From Lachnospiraceae bacterium (GTDB taxonomy: Bacteria; Bacillota; Clostridia; Lachnospirales; Lachnospiraceae): 26,229 bases of DNA. Below are positions 8,816 to 17,424 of this stretch, one piece after another (the first letter of the stretch is position 1; each line of letters opens with the position of its first letter). Where the stretch lies: assembly GCA_021153325.1 (NCBI GenBank), contig JAGKTQ010000029.1, positions 1 to 26,229 of the forward strand. Direction: 5' to 3'. The translations under genes were made by a program, and so were the position numbers. The notes beneath the pieces were generated by a model, which was not told the DNA's origin, searched no databases, and saw only the letters and a program-made list of their open reading frames with translations.

Positions 8816-9082
8816 CTATTTTAACCAATGTGTAATTCCCGTGATCTTTCTTGCCTCCAGCATGATATCCGCTGCATTGTCTTTCAGATATTTTTCCAAT
8901 CCTGTAATCTCTTCATCGGAAAAGCCAAAACTAGCATCGATCTTTCCTTCCGGCACAACACCTTCCGCGAACTGCCTGCTGCCGTTTCCTTCTCTCTCAA
9001 AACAGACCCTTACGATCTTTTCCCCTTTCTTGTTATGCAGAATACCTGTATAAGTGAATTTCATTTCTTTTTCCTTATCCAT
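8816..9082 (-). CDS. Small conserved-type hypothetical protein
   Basis: This is an 88-residue soluble protein with mixed charge and no cysteines other than one in the central strand. It reads as a short beta-rich N-terminal half (FTYTGILHNKKGEKIVRVCFE), then a Gly/Pro loop and an acidic C-terminal helix ending in ITHWLK. GGAGG lies six bases ahead of the ATG for MDKEKEM, which favours that start over the internal Met at residue 7. It is 29 bases downstream of the DegV-family gene on the same strand and probably shares its transcript. I do not recognise a function. Confidence 0.65.
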   Translation of the reverse strand: MDKEKEMKFTYTGILHNKKGEKIVRVCFEREGNGSRQFAEGVVPEGKIDASFGFSDEEITGLEKYLKDNAADIMLEARKITGITHWLK

Positions 9083-9111
9083 CTCTATCCTCCACCTACA
9101 GCAAAAGCTTT

Positions 9112-10017
9112 TTACAATCCATGTCGCTTCATAATTCCTATGCCAAGTGCATAAGGACCTGTGTGCACACCGATTGCTGCACCAATTTGATAAAGCGGAA
9201 TATCTTCTACCTTCTGTCCACGTTCTTCCAAAAACTTGATCAACATTTTTTTGAATTCTTTTGCCTCTTCATAATCATATCCAACACCGATCGCAAGGCT
9301 GTAATCCGTTATATCCACCTGGAATTCTTTTAAATATTCATCCAATAGATCCAATACTTTTACTAAAGATTTTTTCCGGCTTCTTGTAATGCCAGAAGAG
9401 AAGATTTCTCCTTCTTTTAAAGTAATAAGCGGTTTGATTCCAAGCACAGAACCTGCAAGACCAGCTAATTTCCCGATTCTGCCGCCATGCTTCAAATATT
9501 CCATATTTCCTATCGTAAAGAAAATACGTCCCGTGCTTTTGATTTCTTCCAACTTTGCTACCGCCTGCTCATACGGTATATTTTTCTCCTGCATAGAAAC
9601 TGCCTCCAGCACATACAATCCCTGAAGAACCGTATTAACTGTTGCATCAATCACCGTAATTTTCGCATCCGGATAGGTTTCTAAAACAAGCTCCTTCGCA
9701 TTCAATGCAGACTGCATGGAGCCACTGAATTTGGTCGTAATACAAATACAAATGATCGCTGTATTCTCTGCTGCGAAAGGCATAAATACATCTGCATAAT
9801 CCTGTACAGAAGGCAGGGAGGACTTCGGAAAAGTATTCGGGTCTGCTACCATTTTGTCATAAAACTCGCGAACCTCCATTTCCACTCCTTCTTTATAATA
9901 ATGCTCGCCATCAAAAGAAACATAAAAAGGAACAACCGTAATTCCCTTCTCTTGGATCAACTCCTGTGGTAGATCACAGGAACCATCTGTTATGATCTGA
10001 TATTTCTTATTTTCCAT
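9112..10017 (-). CDS. DegV family fatty-acid-binding protein
   Basis: This is a DegV/FakB-type protein of 301 residues from the chosen start. The family binds a fatty acid, and in FakA/FakB systems it presents the acid to the kinase FakA for phosphorylation before phospholipid synthesis. It begins with the typical QIITDGSCDLPQELI, has the ICITTKFSGSMQSA segment and the glycine-rich LKHGGRIGKLAG motif, and ends with HTGPYALGIGIM, a strong family hallmark. An upstream Met would add 19 residues, but AAAGGAA before MENKK and the start of homology favour the shorter form. Cytoplasmic. No FakA is in the window. It has its own promoter region. Confidence 0.9.
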   Translation of the reverse strand: MENKKYQIITDGSCDLPQELIQEKGITVVPFYVSFDGEHYYKEGVEMEVREFYDKMVADPNTFPKSSLPSVQDYADVFMPFAAENTAIICICITTKFSGSMQSALNAKELVLETYPDAKITVIDATVNTVLQGLYVLEAVSMQEKNIPYEQAVAKLEEIKSTGRIFFTIGNMEYLKHGGRIGKLAGLAGSVLGIKPLITLKEGEIFSSGITRSRKKSLVKVLDLLDEYLKEFQVDITDYSLAIGVGYDYEEAKEFKKMLIKFLEERGQKVEDIPLYQIGAAIGVHTGPYALGIGIMKRHGL

Positions 10018-10090
10018 GCCAAACACATTCCTTTCTCTCGTTACTCTTATTTCTTTCGTTGTTTTCAAGTACACTTATCTTCACTGCTTA

Positions 10091-10118
10091 TTATTATTCA
10101 GTTTCTCCATCATGTCAA
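10091..10118 (-). promoter_or_regulatory. Candidate promoter for the DegV-family gene
   Basis: On the minus strand a perfect -35 TTGACA (10113-10118) and TAATAA (10091-10096) are separated by 16 bases. They lie between the upstream gene's terminator and the DegV start. Confidence 0.55.
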
Positions 10119-10152
10119 TATTCATACCATTTATAAAGTGTTAAAAAACGAT

Positions 10153-10186
10153 AAAAAAGACTATGATATTTATTTATCATAGTCTT
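10153..10186 (-). terminator. Rho-independent terminator after the 91-residue gene
   Basis: A perfect 12-bp inverted repeat, AAGACTATGATA and TATCATAGTCTT, with a six-base loop is followed on the minus strand by six T. It ends the transcript of the 10220-10495 gene. Confidence 0.9.
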
Positions 10187-10219
10187 AAAAACCACATGTA
10201 TTTTCTTTTTTATTTTCTG

Positions 10220-10495
10220 CTAACCAAAAAAGCCTTTTTGCACCTTTTGCTCGCACATTTCGCGCAATTTTTCTAAAACGTCGTCGCCTACATATTGAGC
10301 CTTCATCGCAAAACGTTTGATATCCTCCTGCCATCCGACCATTTCCAATGATTTTTGCAGGAACTGTTCCAGTGTTACCATAACAGACTCCCCATTTACT
10401 TCTCCCTCATAAAGCGATTCCTGAATATCGAGTTTATTATCCATAATAAACCAGTCCAGCCATTCCTGATATCTTTCTGTATTATCTGCCTTCAT
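10220..10495 (-). CDS. Hypothetical 91-residue acidic protein
   Basis: This is a small, soluble, predominantly helical protein with several Trp and Met residues (EWLDWF, MVGWQEDIKRFAMKAQYVG). There is no signal peptide and no metal or nucleotide motif that I can see. GGGGGAG precedes the ATG, a sigma-A-like promoter lies about 70 bases upstream and a strong terminator follows, so it appears to be a free-standing single-gene transcript. I do not recognise the family. Confidence 0.65.
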   Translation of the reverse strand: MKADNTERYQEWLDWFIMDNKLDIQESLYEGEVNGESVMVTLEQFLQKSLEMVGWQEDIKRFAMKAQYVGDDVLEKLREMCEQKVQKGFFG

Positions 10496-10564
10496 ACGCG
10501 CTCCCCCGTTTCTGCATCTTTCACGTTGCTGTCATCCGCACATTTTCTCTCATATATACTATGT

Positions 10565-10593
10565 ATTTTATCATATACACTACTGAAAATCAA
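10565..10593 (-). promoter_or_regulatory. Promoter for the 91-residue gene
   Basis: On the minus strand TTGATT (10588-10593), a 17-base spacer and TAAAAT (10565-10570) form a good sigma-A promoter. It lies between the end of the DUF3021 operon and the 10495 start. Confidence 0.65.
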
Positions 10594-10622
10594 ACGGGTG
10601 TAACGTTCCCTTTTTCCAAAAA

Positions 10623-11057
10623 TCATTGGGACTGTCTTCTTCGCTCCTTTAGTTTTTCATTCATTTCTTCCGCGGTTCTTCTATCCATAAAATCCATAAT
10701 AGCCCAAACAAAAACATACACTAAAAAAATGGTAACTACAAACCAGATGCCTTCCTGTACTCCCTCATATAGATCAAGCAGTCTTCCTGTTACCATTAAC
10801 ACTGCTTCCAATAAGATAAAATGCAGTACGATCCGGATGCCCCATTGCTTTTTGCTCAGTTCCTTTCTGGAATAAAAAACAAGACTAGGTAACGTACCGA
10901 CCAGACTAAATAGAAACATCCATGCCAAATAGGAAAGTGGCAGTTCATCTGTCGGATAAAATGCCTTACAAAAACAAAAGGTCGCAATCATAGAACCGGT
11001 ATATATCACAAAATATTGTCTCACCAGACACTGTATTATAAAATCCTTTAAACTCAT
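10623..11057 (-). CDS. DUF3021 family membrane protein
   Basis: This is a 144-residue protein with four hydrophobic segments (about 14-32, 42-62, 74-92 and 102-124) and a basic cytoplasmic tail ending KERRRQS. It matches the DUF3021 family, which is almost always encoded beside a LytTR DNA-binding protein and is thought to act as its membrane partner or inhibitor. It starts four bases after the LytTR stop codon with the ribosome site inside the end of that gene, so translation is probably coupled. It is the last gene of the ABC-LytTR-DUF3021 operon. Confidence 0.85.
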   Translation of the reverse strand: MSLKDFIIQCLVRQYFVIYTGSMIATFCFCKAFYPTDELPLSYLAWMFLFSLVGTLPSLVFYSRKELSKKQWGIRIVLHFILLEAVLMVTGRLLDLYEGVQEGIWFVVTIFLVYVFVWAIMDFMDRRTAEEMNEKLKERRRQSQ

Positions 11058-11061
11058 TTTC

Positions 11062-11508
11062 TCACCTGATTCCTATTAATTTTTTCAGTTCCCCGACATA
11101 CTGTCTGGAAACAATGACTTTTTCTTTGTTAAAAAGTACGGCTTCAAATCTTCCTGAAAAAGCCGGTCTTAGAAAATCAATTTTATCAATATTTAATATC
11201 ACTGATTTGGATGCCCGAAAAAAGGTACTTCCCTTGCTGTACTCTTCAAATTCATAAAGCTTCCATTTACTTTCGTATACTTCTTCCTCACAATAGAAAA
11301 AAGATTTGTTATCCACCACTTCAAAATAATAAATTTCATCCAGCTTCAGTCGATGAATTTCCTCTCCGTTATAACCTATCATTCCATTTCCACTTCTTGC
11401 CTGCTTTAGCTTCTGCACCAGCTGCATCGTATCCGCATCAATTTCATGACACCGGAGAATGATTTCTTCTTCCGCCTCTCTTGCAATTTCTTCAATTGTA
11501 ACTTTCAA
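11062..11508 (-). CDS. LytTR-type DNA-binding regulator, TTG start
   Basis: This is a 148-residue stand-alone LytTR regulator without a receiver domain. The C-terminal half (about 50-146) carries the LytTR pattern: DEIYYFEVVDNKSFFY, then KLYEFEE, FFRASKSVILNIDKIDFLRP, and GRFEAVLFNKEKVIVSRQYVGELKKL. The start is a TTG, chosen because GAGGGAG lies six bases upstream and no ATG is available nearby. With DUF3021 it forms the usual regulator/membrane-inhibitor pair. It probably controls the ABC transporter genes that precede it in the same operon, but that autoregulation is inferred from other LytTR/DUF3021 systems. Confidence 0.9.
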   Translation of the reverse strand: MKVTIEEIAREAEEEIILRCHEIDADTMQLVQKLKQARSGNGMIGYNGEEIHRLKLDEIYYFEVVDNKSFFYCEEEVYESKWKLYEFEEYSKGSTFFRASKSVILNIDKIDFLRPAFSGRFEAVLFNKEKVIVSRQYVGELKKLIGIR

Positions 11509-11523
11509 ATATCTCCCTCACTT

Positions 11524-12441
11524 TTATCTATCACTCAAATTTTTCTTTCTAACGATCCAGACACTGACAAGCAATGCTGCAACACCACAAAGAATTAAAA
11601 ACAATATCTGCATGCCGTCACTGACATCATTGCCATGCATACTTACGGTAATTCCCATGACTTCTTTATATTCTGTAATAAATTCTTCCGGCATTCCTGT
11701 AAAAGTCTGGTTCAGAGCTTCTTCGCAGCAGACCTTCCTCATCAGAGAAGTACCGTGCAAAATAGGTATGTATTTTAATACTTCTGCTACCTTTTCCGGC
11801 AGAGAACCCATCGGAAGATAAATCGCACCAACAAAGCCTACCAAGGTCCCTACGATCGTACCGAATCCTCCCCATGCACTGCTGCTCTTCACAAACAAAG
11901 CTACCATATACATAATAACAGAAAAAATGCAGACATTCAGCAAGGTAAATAAGAAAATTTTTCCAAGTGCTGCCAGAGACAACATCGTTCCACCTGTAGC
12001 ACAAATATAAACAAGTGCTGCTGCCAGTGTCACCATACAAAAAAGAGTTCCAATGATTGCCGCTGTTGTCACATAAGACATTGCAACAGCTATTTTAGCA
12101 ACCGGCGCACAGTAAAAATCTGCACTTCTGTTCTCTGCGGTATCCTCTATCATCGTTCCGATCACACTGAGTGTTACGGATACTGCATTTACTACAAGAA
12201 TACCAGCTAATGTCCAATACTGTATAAGCTGTCTTGCGTTCTCTTCATCTGCTGCGTCATTTCGCATTTCTCCGCCATACTGCTCTATTAACTCCAATAT
12301 ACTTTCCACATTCATGTCCCCAAGGAATACTGCCTGCAATAAAAGTACAATGAGCATGGATAGCAGTGCAAAAAATACTGACGTTCTATCTCTTAAAAAC
12401 ACAAGGCAATTTCTTTTTGTTAAATTCAAATATTTACGCAT
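11524..12441 (-). CDS. ABC-2 type transporter permease
   Basis: This is the 305-residue membrane subunit of an ABC-2 exporter. An N-terminal membrane segment (FALLSMLIVLLLQAVFLG) is followed by a large extracellular loop and five further hydrophobic segments, the last ending before a VRKKNL basic tail. The start MRKYLNLTKRN is preferred over an upstream Met because GGAGG lies just before it. Its ATG overlaps the stop codon of the ATPase gene by eight bases, so the two are coupled. Substrate is unknown; homologous systems export peptides or drugs. Confidence 0.85.
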   Translation of the reverse strand: MRKYLNLTKRNCLVFLRDRTSVFFALLSMLIVLLLQAVFLGDMNVESILELIEQYGGEMRNDAADEENARQLIQYWTLAGILVVNAVSVTLSVIGTMIEDTAENRSADFYCAPVAKIAVAMSYVTTAAIIGTLFCMVTLAAALVYICATGGTMLSLAALGKIFLFTLLNVCIFSVIMYMVALFVKSSSAWGGFGTIVGTLVGFVGAIYLPMGSLPEKVAEVLKYIPILHGTSLMRKVCCEEALNQTFTGMPEEFITEYKEVMGITVSMHGNDVSDGMQILFLILCGVAALLVSVWIVRKKNLSDR

Positions 12442-13357
12442 CTTCTCTTTCTCCTCCACAAGCATTCAAAAATACATCATCCATCGTTCCCTGTACGACT
12501 TCAAAGCCTTCTATTTGTTCCTTAAATTTCTCCAAAAAAGGCAGTGCCTCCATCGTATCTGAAATAGGAAGCGAGATCCGGTTATCCCTTACCTTAAACT
12601 TCCTATCCATTTTTTTCAGCTGTTGTATCAGTGCTTCCCGCTGTTCGTCCTTTGGTATCATCCGCAATTTATCTTTGGCGAACTCTTCCTTTAAGGAAAA
12701 AGGAGTTCCATATTGTATCAGATGCCCTTTATCAATAATCGCGATATGATCTGCTTTGGCTGCTTCTTCCATATAATGCGTTGTCAAAAATACTGTCATA
12801 TGCAATTCTTTTTGAAGATTATGTACGCTCTTCCACACACTCTTTCTTGTCGCAGGATCCAGTCCCGTTGTCGGCTCATCTAAAAATAAAATATCCGGCG
12901 TATGCATGAGTGCACGACCGATTTCACAGCGCCTTTTCTGTCCACCGGATAATTTTCCGTATGGACGTTTTAAAATATCCGTAAGCTCTAAAATTTCACA
13001 CACATAGTCTAAATTTTTTAAAAGTACTTTCTTATCTTTTTCAAACAGACTTCCGCGGATCAGCAGATTTTCTTTTACGGTCAGACGTTTGTCAAGACAG
13101 TTATTCTGATATACGATTCCAATATGCTTTTTGATCTCTTCATTTTCTTCTCCCAGCTTCAATCCGCTGATCCAAGCTTCTCCCGCTGTCGGCTTTGACA
13201 GAGTGCAGAGCATGTTGATCGTTGTACTTTTTCCAGCTCCGTTTACTCCTAAAAATCCGAACAGCTCTCCTTTTGCGATAGAAAAATGAATATCATCGAC
13301 TGCTTTGATATCACCAAAATATTTTTTTAGACCACTTACTTTTATGATTTCTTCCAT
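12434..13357 (-). CDS. ABC transporter ATP-binding protein (drug/peptide exporter type)
   Basis: This is a 307-residue ATPase. Walker A is GVNGAGKST (Lys43), the Q-loop is VYQNN, the signature is LSGGQKRR (136-143), Walker B is ILFLDEP (Asp160, Glu161) and the switch His is in LTTHYMEEA. The C-terminal extension (about 225-307) resembles that of DrrA/CcmA-type exporters. AAAGGA precedes the ATG. First gene of the operon with the permease, LytTR regulator and DUF3021 protein. A tandem motif possibly bound by LytTR lies about 110 bases upstream. Confidence 0.92.
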   Translation of the reverse strand: MEEIIKVSGLKKYFGDIKAVDDIHFSIAKGELFGFLGVNGAGKSTTINMLCTLSKPTAGEAWISGLKLGEENEEIKKHIGIVYQNNCLDKRLTVKENLLIRGSLFEKDKKVLLKNLDYVCEILELTDILKRPYGKLSGGQKRRCEIGRALMHTPDILFLDEPTTGLDPATRKSVWKSVHNLQKELHMTVFLTTHYMEEAAKADHIAIIDKGHLIQYGTPFSLKEEFAKDKLRMIPKDEQREALIQQLKKMDRKFKVRDNRISLPISDTMEALPFLEKFKEQIEGFEVVQGTMDDVFLNACGGEREDA

Positions 13358-13468
13358 TCTCTTTTCCTTTCTCTGCGGATCAAGCTTTTGCTTTTTCTTT
13401 GATTGCCCTTATTATGCAAAAGGCTCTTTTCTTTTTCAATATTCCAGAAAGCAAGTTGTAAAAAAAGC

Positions 13469-13484
13469 ATGGTAAGTGGTAAAT
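13469..13484 (-). promoter_or_regulatory. Possible LytTR operator ahead of the ABC-LytTR-DUF3021 operon
   Basis: On the minus strand ATTTACCACTTACCAT contains two tandem TTACCAY heptamers. LytTR proteins bind short direct repeats of this general kind near their own promoters. No clean -35/-10 pair was found beside it, so the call rests on the repeat and its position. Confidence 0.35.
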
Positions 13485-13495
13485 TTTGACCGGTC

Positions 13496-14554
13496 TTATT
13501 TCGAAAACTCTTCTTTTCCTACCTGTACTACAATCGACAAACACATCGGAAAACCAATCATTCCAACAAAACCACAGAGCTTTAGCCCGACGAACATGGC
13601 GATCAAAGTTGCCAGCGGATGTACGCCAATCTGTTTTCCTACGATACGCGGCTCTAACGTATTTCTTATAATAGAAATGACCAGATTCAATAAAATGAGT
13701 CCGATCGCAAGCTCATAATTTCCTATGATCACCGACGCAGCCGCCCACGGAATCAAAACACCTCCCGTTCCCAAGACTGGTAAAATATCAAACAACGCAA
13801 TTCCGATAGAAATCACAAAAAAATATGGGATTTTTAAAATGGCAAGTCCGATACAGAGTTCCACAAAGGTTAGCAACATCAAAATCGAATAAGACTTCAT
13901 ATAGGCGGTAAATACTTCCAAAACATGCCGTTTTACAGCCAATACGAACAACTGTCCATTCCGCGGTAATAACTTCATCAAAAATCCTATGATTTTTTCA
14001 TAATCAGCTGCAATAAAGAACGTGGCTATGACCATAAGGACAATCTTCATGAGAAAAGATGGAATTTTGGCTGCATAACCAGATACATCTTTGATTCCAT
14101 CCGTTGCCATTTCTGATAAACTTTCCCCCAGACTGCTCACGAACTCGATAAAACTGTTCCCAATATTATCAAATCCGACCAGATTGCCACCACCATATCT
14201 TTGTTCCAGTCTGTTCGCAATGGAATACACCCACGGAACAAATTGTTCTTCATATAACTTCGGCAAAGTCATAAATGCCTTTTCCACAAGATGGATAAGC
14301 CACCCTCCTAAAACACACAACACCAGAACGATCAGTAAATAAAATGACGTTGTCAAACATATGGAAAGCCATTTTTTTCTCTTTTCTGTTTTTGTCGAGA
14401 TACGTCCTACTACCTTATGAATGAACGCAGCAAAAAGAAAGGCAATCAGAAATGGCATAAATACCGGAAGCAAGTATGTAACTGCCACATAAAAGCTTCC
14501 CCCTATAATCAAATAAAATATCGCATTGATGATCCACTGTTTTTTCTTTTCCAT
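13496..14554 (-). CDS. AI-2E/PerM family membrane protein
   Basis: This is a 352-residue AI-2E-family (TqsA/PerM/YtvI) membrane protein, with about eight hydrophobic segments and the family's large amphipathic domain between the third and fourth (about 70-160). The C-terminal conserved part shows LPVLGTGGVLIPWA and RNTLEPRIVGKQIGVHPLATLIAMFVGLKLCG, strong family hallmarks. Members have been linked to export of signals or ions; the substrate here is unknown. A Met at 14608 would extend it by 18 residues. That codon sits inside the upstream terminator hairpin, so MEKKK at 14554 is the likely start. Confidence 0.9.
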   Translation of the reverse strand: MEKKKQWIINAIFYLIIGGSFYVAVTYLLPVFMPFLIAFLFAAFIHKVVGRISTKTEKRKKWLSICLTTSFYLLIVLVLCVLGGWLIHLVEKAFMTLPKLYEEQFVPWVYSIANRLEQRYGGGNLVGFDNIGNSFIEFVSSLGESLSEMATDGIKDVSGYAAKIPSFLMKIVLMVIATFFIAADYEKIIGFLMKLLPRNGQLFVLAVKRHVLEVFTAYMKSYSILMLLTFVELCIGLAILKIPYFFVISIGIALFDILPVLGTGGVLIPWAAASVIIGNYELAIGLILLNLVISIIRNTLEPRIVGKQIGVHPLATLIAMFVGLKLCGFVGMIGFPMCLSIVVQVGKEEFSK

Positions 14555-14593
14555 AGCTTTTACTTTCACCTTTTTTGATAAAATACTGCACCT

Positions 14594-14621
14594 AAAAAGG
14601 CTTTCCATAAAGGAAAGCCTT
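14594..14621 (-). terminator. Terminator of the three-gene ABC exporter operon
   Basis: A perfect 10-bp inverted repeat, AAGGCTTTCC and GGAAAGCCTT, with a five-base loop is followed by five T on the minus strand. It ends transcription from the upstream ABC genes before the AI-2E-family gene. Confidence 0.88.
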
Positions 14622-14705
14622 CTGCATCTTCTTTATAATACTATAGTCTCTGAAATCCGCTTAAATATGCGATATAAAATCTGATTTTTTTATTACCCAT
14701 TACCA

Positions 14706-15506
14706 TTAATTTCCTGCGCTCTCATACCGCACCAGTCCTCTTTGGAACAACGCGTAAGAAATCAGCCAGAAAATAACTGCGATCGCACATTCCGCACCAA
14801 CTGTTGTTAATACGTTTCTGTTCACAAGGAAAAACGTAGACGGAATATATGCAACAAAAGCAAATGGCAGAACTGTCATCAAAATGATCTGTATCGGTTT
14901 TGAATAAATTTCAATCGGATACTTTGCAAAATCTGCCATTTCATATGCCGTTGTCAAAAATGGTGAACTGTCCTTTACCCAAAATGCAAGTGCTGCAAAA
15001 AACAATTTCACAGATGTATAGATCACTGCACCTGCCAATACAGAAATAACAAAGAAAATTACTTTTAATGGTGTTATTTCTACGGTTCCATTTGAAACAG
15101 CCCGCGCTACAAGGATCATTCCTATCAAAAGCTCTCCAAGTGCGTCCATCTGAATCTTTTCACATACGATCTGAAAAAACAGATTCATTGGTCTAAGCAT
15201 ATATTTGTCGAAAGTTCCTCGTATGACCATCTGCCAGGAGACCATCCATAGATTGTCTGTAAGTAAATGGTCAATTCCTCTCGGTATTTGTGCAAATCCG
15301 TAAATGAACAGCATCTGTTCAAAAGACCAGTCTTTCATAGACGGAATCTGCTCAAAAACCAAATAAAGAAATGCGATTCCTGCTCCCTGTGAAATCAAAA
15401 AACCGCCTAAGCCTATAAAAAAATCGATTTTAGACTGCATCATTGTTTTTATGTACTGTACTGCAAAAATCCGATACAATCTAAGATAGCGACGTAAACT
15501 CTTCAT
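14706..15506 (-). CDS. ABC-2 family permease, COG3694 type
   Basis: This 266-residue membrane protein is the second permease of an exporter of the COG4586/4587/3694 kind (Pfam ABC2_membrane_6). It has six hydrophobic segments, beginning DFFIGLGGFLISQGAGIAFLYLVF. The family-typical RGIDHLLTDNLWMVSWQMVIRGTFDKYMLRPM region follows (about 70-105), with PFAFVAYIPS near the end. AAGGAG lies seven bases ahead of MKSLRRY, favouring this start over an upstream Met 22 codons earlier. It begins 23 bases after the first permease. Substrate unknown. Confidence 0.85.
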   Translation of the reverse strand: MKSLRRYLRLYRIFAVQYIKTMMQSKIDFFIGLGGFLISQGAGIAFLYLVFEQIPSMKDWSFEQMLFIYGFAQIPRGIDHLLTDNLWMVSWQMVIRGTFDKYMLRPMNLFFQIVCEKIQMDALGELLIGMILVARAVSNGTVEITPLKVIFFVISVLAGAVIYTSVKLFFAALAFWVKDSSPFLTTAYEMADFAKYPIEIYSKPIQIILMTVLPFAFVAYIPSTFFLVNRNVLTTVGAECAIAVIFWLISYALFQRGLVRYESAGN

Positions 15507-15529
15507 GTAAATGCTCCTTCCCTTTTTCA

Positions 15530-16348
15530 TCAACCGCCTAGAATAACAATTCTTTTTTCTACCTTTTTCCATAAAAAACCACCGATCAGGAAAAGAAGAA
15601 TCGCCCAGATCAACTGTTTGCCCAATTCCAGCAAGATCTGTTCACCAGTATATTTTCCAAGATAGATCATAACCGGCACATAGGTCATAGCTGTAAATGG
15701 TAAAAAGGAAAAAATCTTCTGAACTACAGCAGGGAAAAAGGAAATAGGAATCAATCTTCCCGTTAAAAAGCTCAGCATTGCATTTTTAATGATCGTCATG
15801 CCAAATATATACGTTGTGACAAAAGCCAGCATACCAAAGCAATAATCAAAAAATACATATATCAAAAAGCTAAGGAACATACTGATGAAAAAAGCAAGTA
15901 TCGTAACCGGATTGCTGACGCTCATACCAAGTTTTGTCACTTTAAAAATCTCCAGACCGACCCAGATAAACAAAGATGGCATGACCAACTTGTATATCAT
16001 GATCCCAAATGCCCGGAACACAAGACTCATTCGATAGTTGATTGGCTTGATCAAATTCATCGCTACGTTTCCGTCAACCACATCTCTTCCGATATCGGAT
16101 GAAATATTGATCATAATAATGTCAGAAATGGTGTAGGACATAAACACATACATGATCATTTCATTTTTTGTAAAGCCACCAAGTACATCGGAAGTGGAGC
16201 TTGCATAAATTGCCATCCAAAGATAATAATAAATAAACATTCCGAAAAATTTTCTAAGCATATACAAATAGAAACTGCCTTTGTATGCAAAGTTCGCTTT
16301 AATCTGATTGGAAGCAAATGGCCAGTAAATTTTAAAACTCTTTAACAT
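15530..16348 (-). CDS. ABC-2 family permease, COG4587 type
   Basis: This is a 272-residue membrane protein with six hydrophobic segments and the partner-permease motif MSYTISDIIMINISSDIGRDVVDGNVAMNLIKPI (about 70-105), which parallels the RGTFDKYMLRP region of its neighbour. The two permeases are distant paralogs and probably form the heterodimeric pore. Its ATG shares a base with the TAA stop of the ATPase gene (TAATG), implying translational coupling. It ends with a basic tail. Confidence 0.85.
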   Translation of the reverse strand: MLKSFKIYWPFASNQIKANFAYKGSFYLYMLRKFFGMFIYYYLWMAIYASSTSDVLGGFTKNEMIMYVFMSYTISDIIMINISSDIGRDVVDGNVAMNLIKPINYRMSLVFRAFGIMIYKLVMPSLFIWVGLEIFKVTKLGMSVSNPVTILAFFISMFLSFLIYVFFDYCFGMLAFVTTYIFGMTIIKNAMLSFLTGRLIPISFFPAVVQKIFSFLPFTAMTYVPVMIYLGKYTGEQILLELGKQLIWAILLFLIGGFLWKKVEKRIVILGG

Positions 16349-17361
16349 TATACTGCCTCCACTCCGTTCTGATAGATTCTCTTTACGATATCTGTCAGCT
16401 CCGTTTCTTTAATCTGCACATCAGTTACCTCAATATCTGCCATGATCTTGCCAATGACTTGCGCCACGGTAAAATCATTTTTATTGAAATTGACAGACAG
16501 CGTTTTCTTTTTCACAGCAATACCCATTTTATCACTGATGTTATGAATGGACTGTATCTTTTCTGCACTCGGAATTTCCTTCATTTCGAAGTGAATGTTG
16601 CAGCTGCCACCATAACTTCTTTTCAGATCCAGTAAAGTGCCATCGTAAATCTTTTTGCCCGCATCAATGATAATGATCCTTTTGCACAGCTCTTCAATAT
16701 CGCCTAAGTCATGCGTTGTCAAAATGACCGTCGTATTGTACTTTTCATTAATACCACGAATTGCCTGACGGATTCTGTCTTTTACTACAATATCCAGTCC
16801 GATAGTAGGCTCATCTAAATAAAGTACTTTCGGATTATGTAACAGCGCTGCTGCCAGATCTGCCCTCATACGCTGACCTAAAGATAAAGTTCTAACAGAA
16901 TTATGGATAAACTCTTCCAATTCCAGCACTTCATAGAAGAAGTTCATCCGTTCCTTAAAATCCTCATCACTTACTTCGTAAATTTCTTTTAAGACCGTAT
17001 AAGTCTCGCTCAGTGGCAAATCCCACCAAAGCTGTGTTCTCTGTCCAAAGACAACACCAATGTTTTTCGCATTGACCTTACGATTTTTGTATGGCTCGAT
17101 GCCATTTACAAGACAAGTGCCCTGCGTTGGCGTTAAAATACCGGACATCATTTTAATAGTTGTAGATTTTCCAGCTCCATTGCTGCCGATGTAACCTACC
17201 ATTTCCCCTTCCTCGATAGAAAAGGAAATATCATCCACTGCCACCTTTGTTTCTGTCTCTTTTGTGAACAGTCCTTTTACGGCTCCTTTAAAGCCCGGAT
17301 AGTGTTTGGTTGAAACAAACTCCTTTCGGACATTTGTCAGTTCGATCACATTCTGATTCAT
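16348..17361 (-). CDS. ABC transporter ATP-binding protein, COG4586 type
   Basis: This is a 337-residue ATPase. The N-terminus carries the subfamily insertion (STKHYPGFKGAVKGLFTKETETKVAV) between the first strand and Walker A (GSNGAGKST, Lys65). The signature is LSLGQRMR, Walker B is VLYLDEPTIGLD and the switch His is in LTTHDLGDIEEL. The insertion, and the two following permeases, identify the COG4586/4587/3694 exporter type. The C-terminal domain (about 235-337) is typical of such exporters. First gene of a three-gene operon running from its promoter at 17395-17423 to the terminator at 14594. Exported substrate not known. Confidence 0.92.
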   Translation of the reverse strand: MNQNVIELTNVRKEFVSTKHYPGFKGAVKGLFTKETETKVAVDDISFSIEEGEMVGYIGSNGAGKSTTIKMMSGILTPTQGTCLVNGIEPYKNRKVNAKNIGVVFGQRTQLWWDLPLSETYTVLKEIYEVSDEDFKERMNFFYEVLELEEFIHNSVRTLSLGQRMRADLAAALLHNPKVLYLDEPTIGLDIVVKDRIRQAIRGINEKYNTTVILTTHDLGDIEELCKRIIIIDAGKKIYDGTLLDLKRSYGGSCNIHFEMKEIPSAEKIQSIHNISDKMGIAVKKKTLSVNFNKNDFTVAQVIGKIMADIEVTDVQIKETELTDIVKRIYQNGVEAV

Positions 17362-17394
17362 GTCTTTTACCCCTCATTTATTTTTATTTCTTGT

Positions 17395-17423
17395 ATTATA
17401 TTGTAGTATAATATTTCTGGCAA
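17395..17423 (-). promoter_or_regulatory. Sigma-A promoter of the ABC exporter operon
   Basis: On the minus strand TTGCCA (17418-17423), an exact 17-base spacer and TATAAT (17395-17400) form a near-consensus promoter. Its -35 begins two bases after the stop codon of the deacetylase gene, so the exporter can be expressed independently of it. Confidence 0.85.
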
Positions 17424-17424
17424 T

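Noticed and set aside
14555..14608. N-terminal extension of the AI-2E-family protein
   Set aside because: The upstream ATG lies in the stem-loop of a strong terminator, and the extension has no homology-like pattern.
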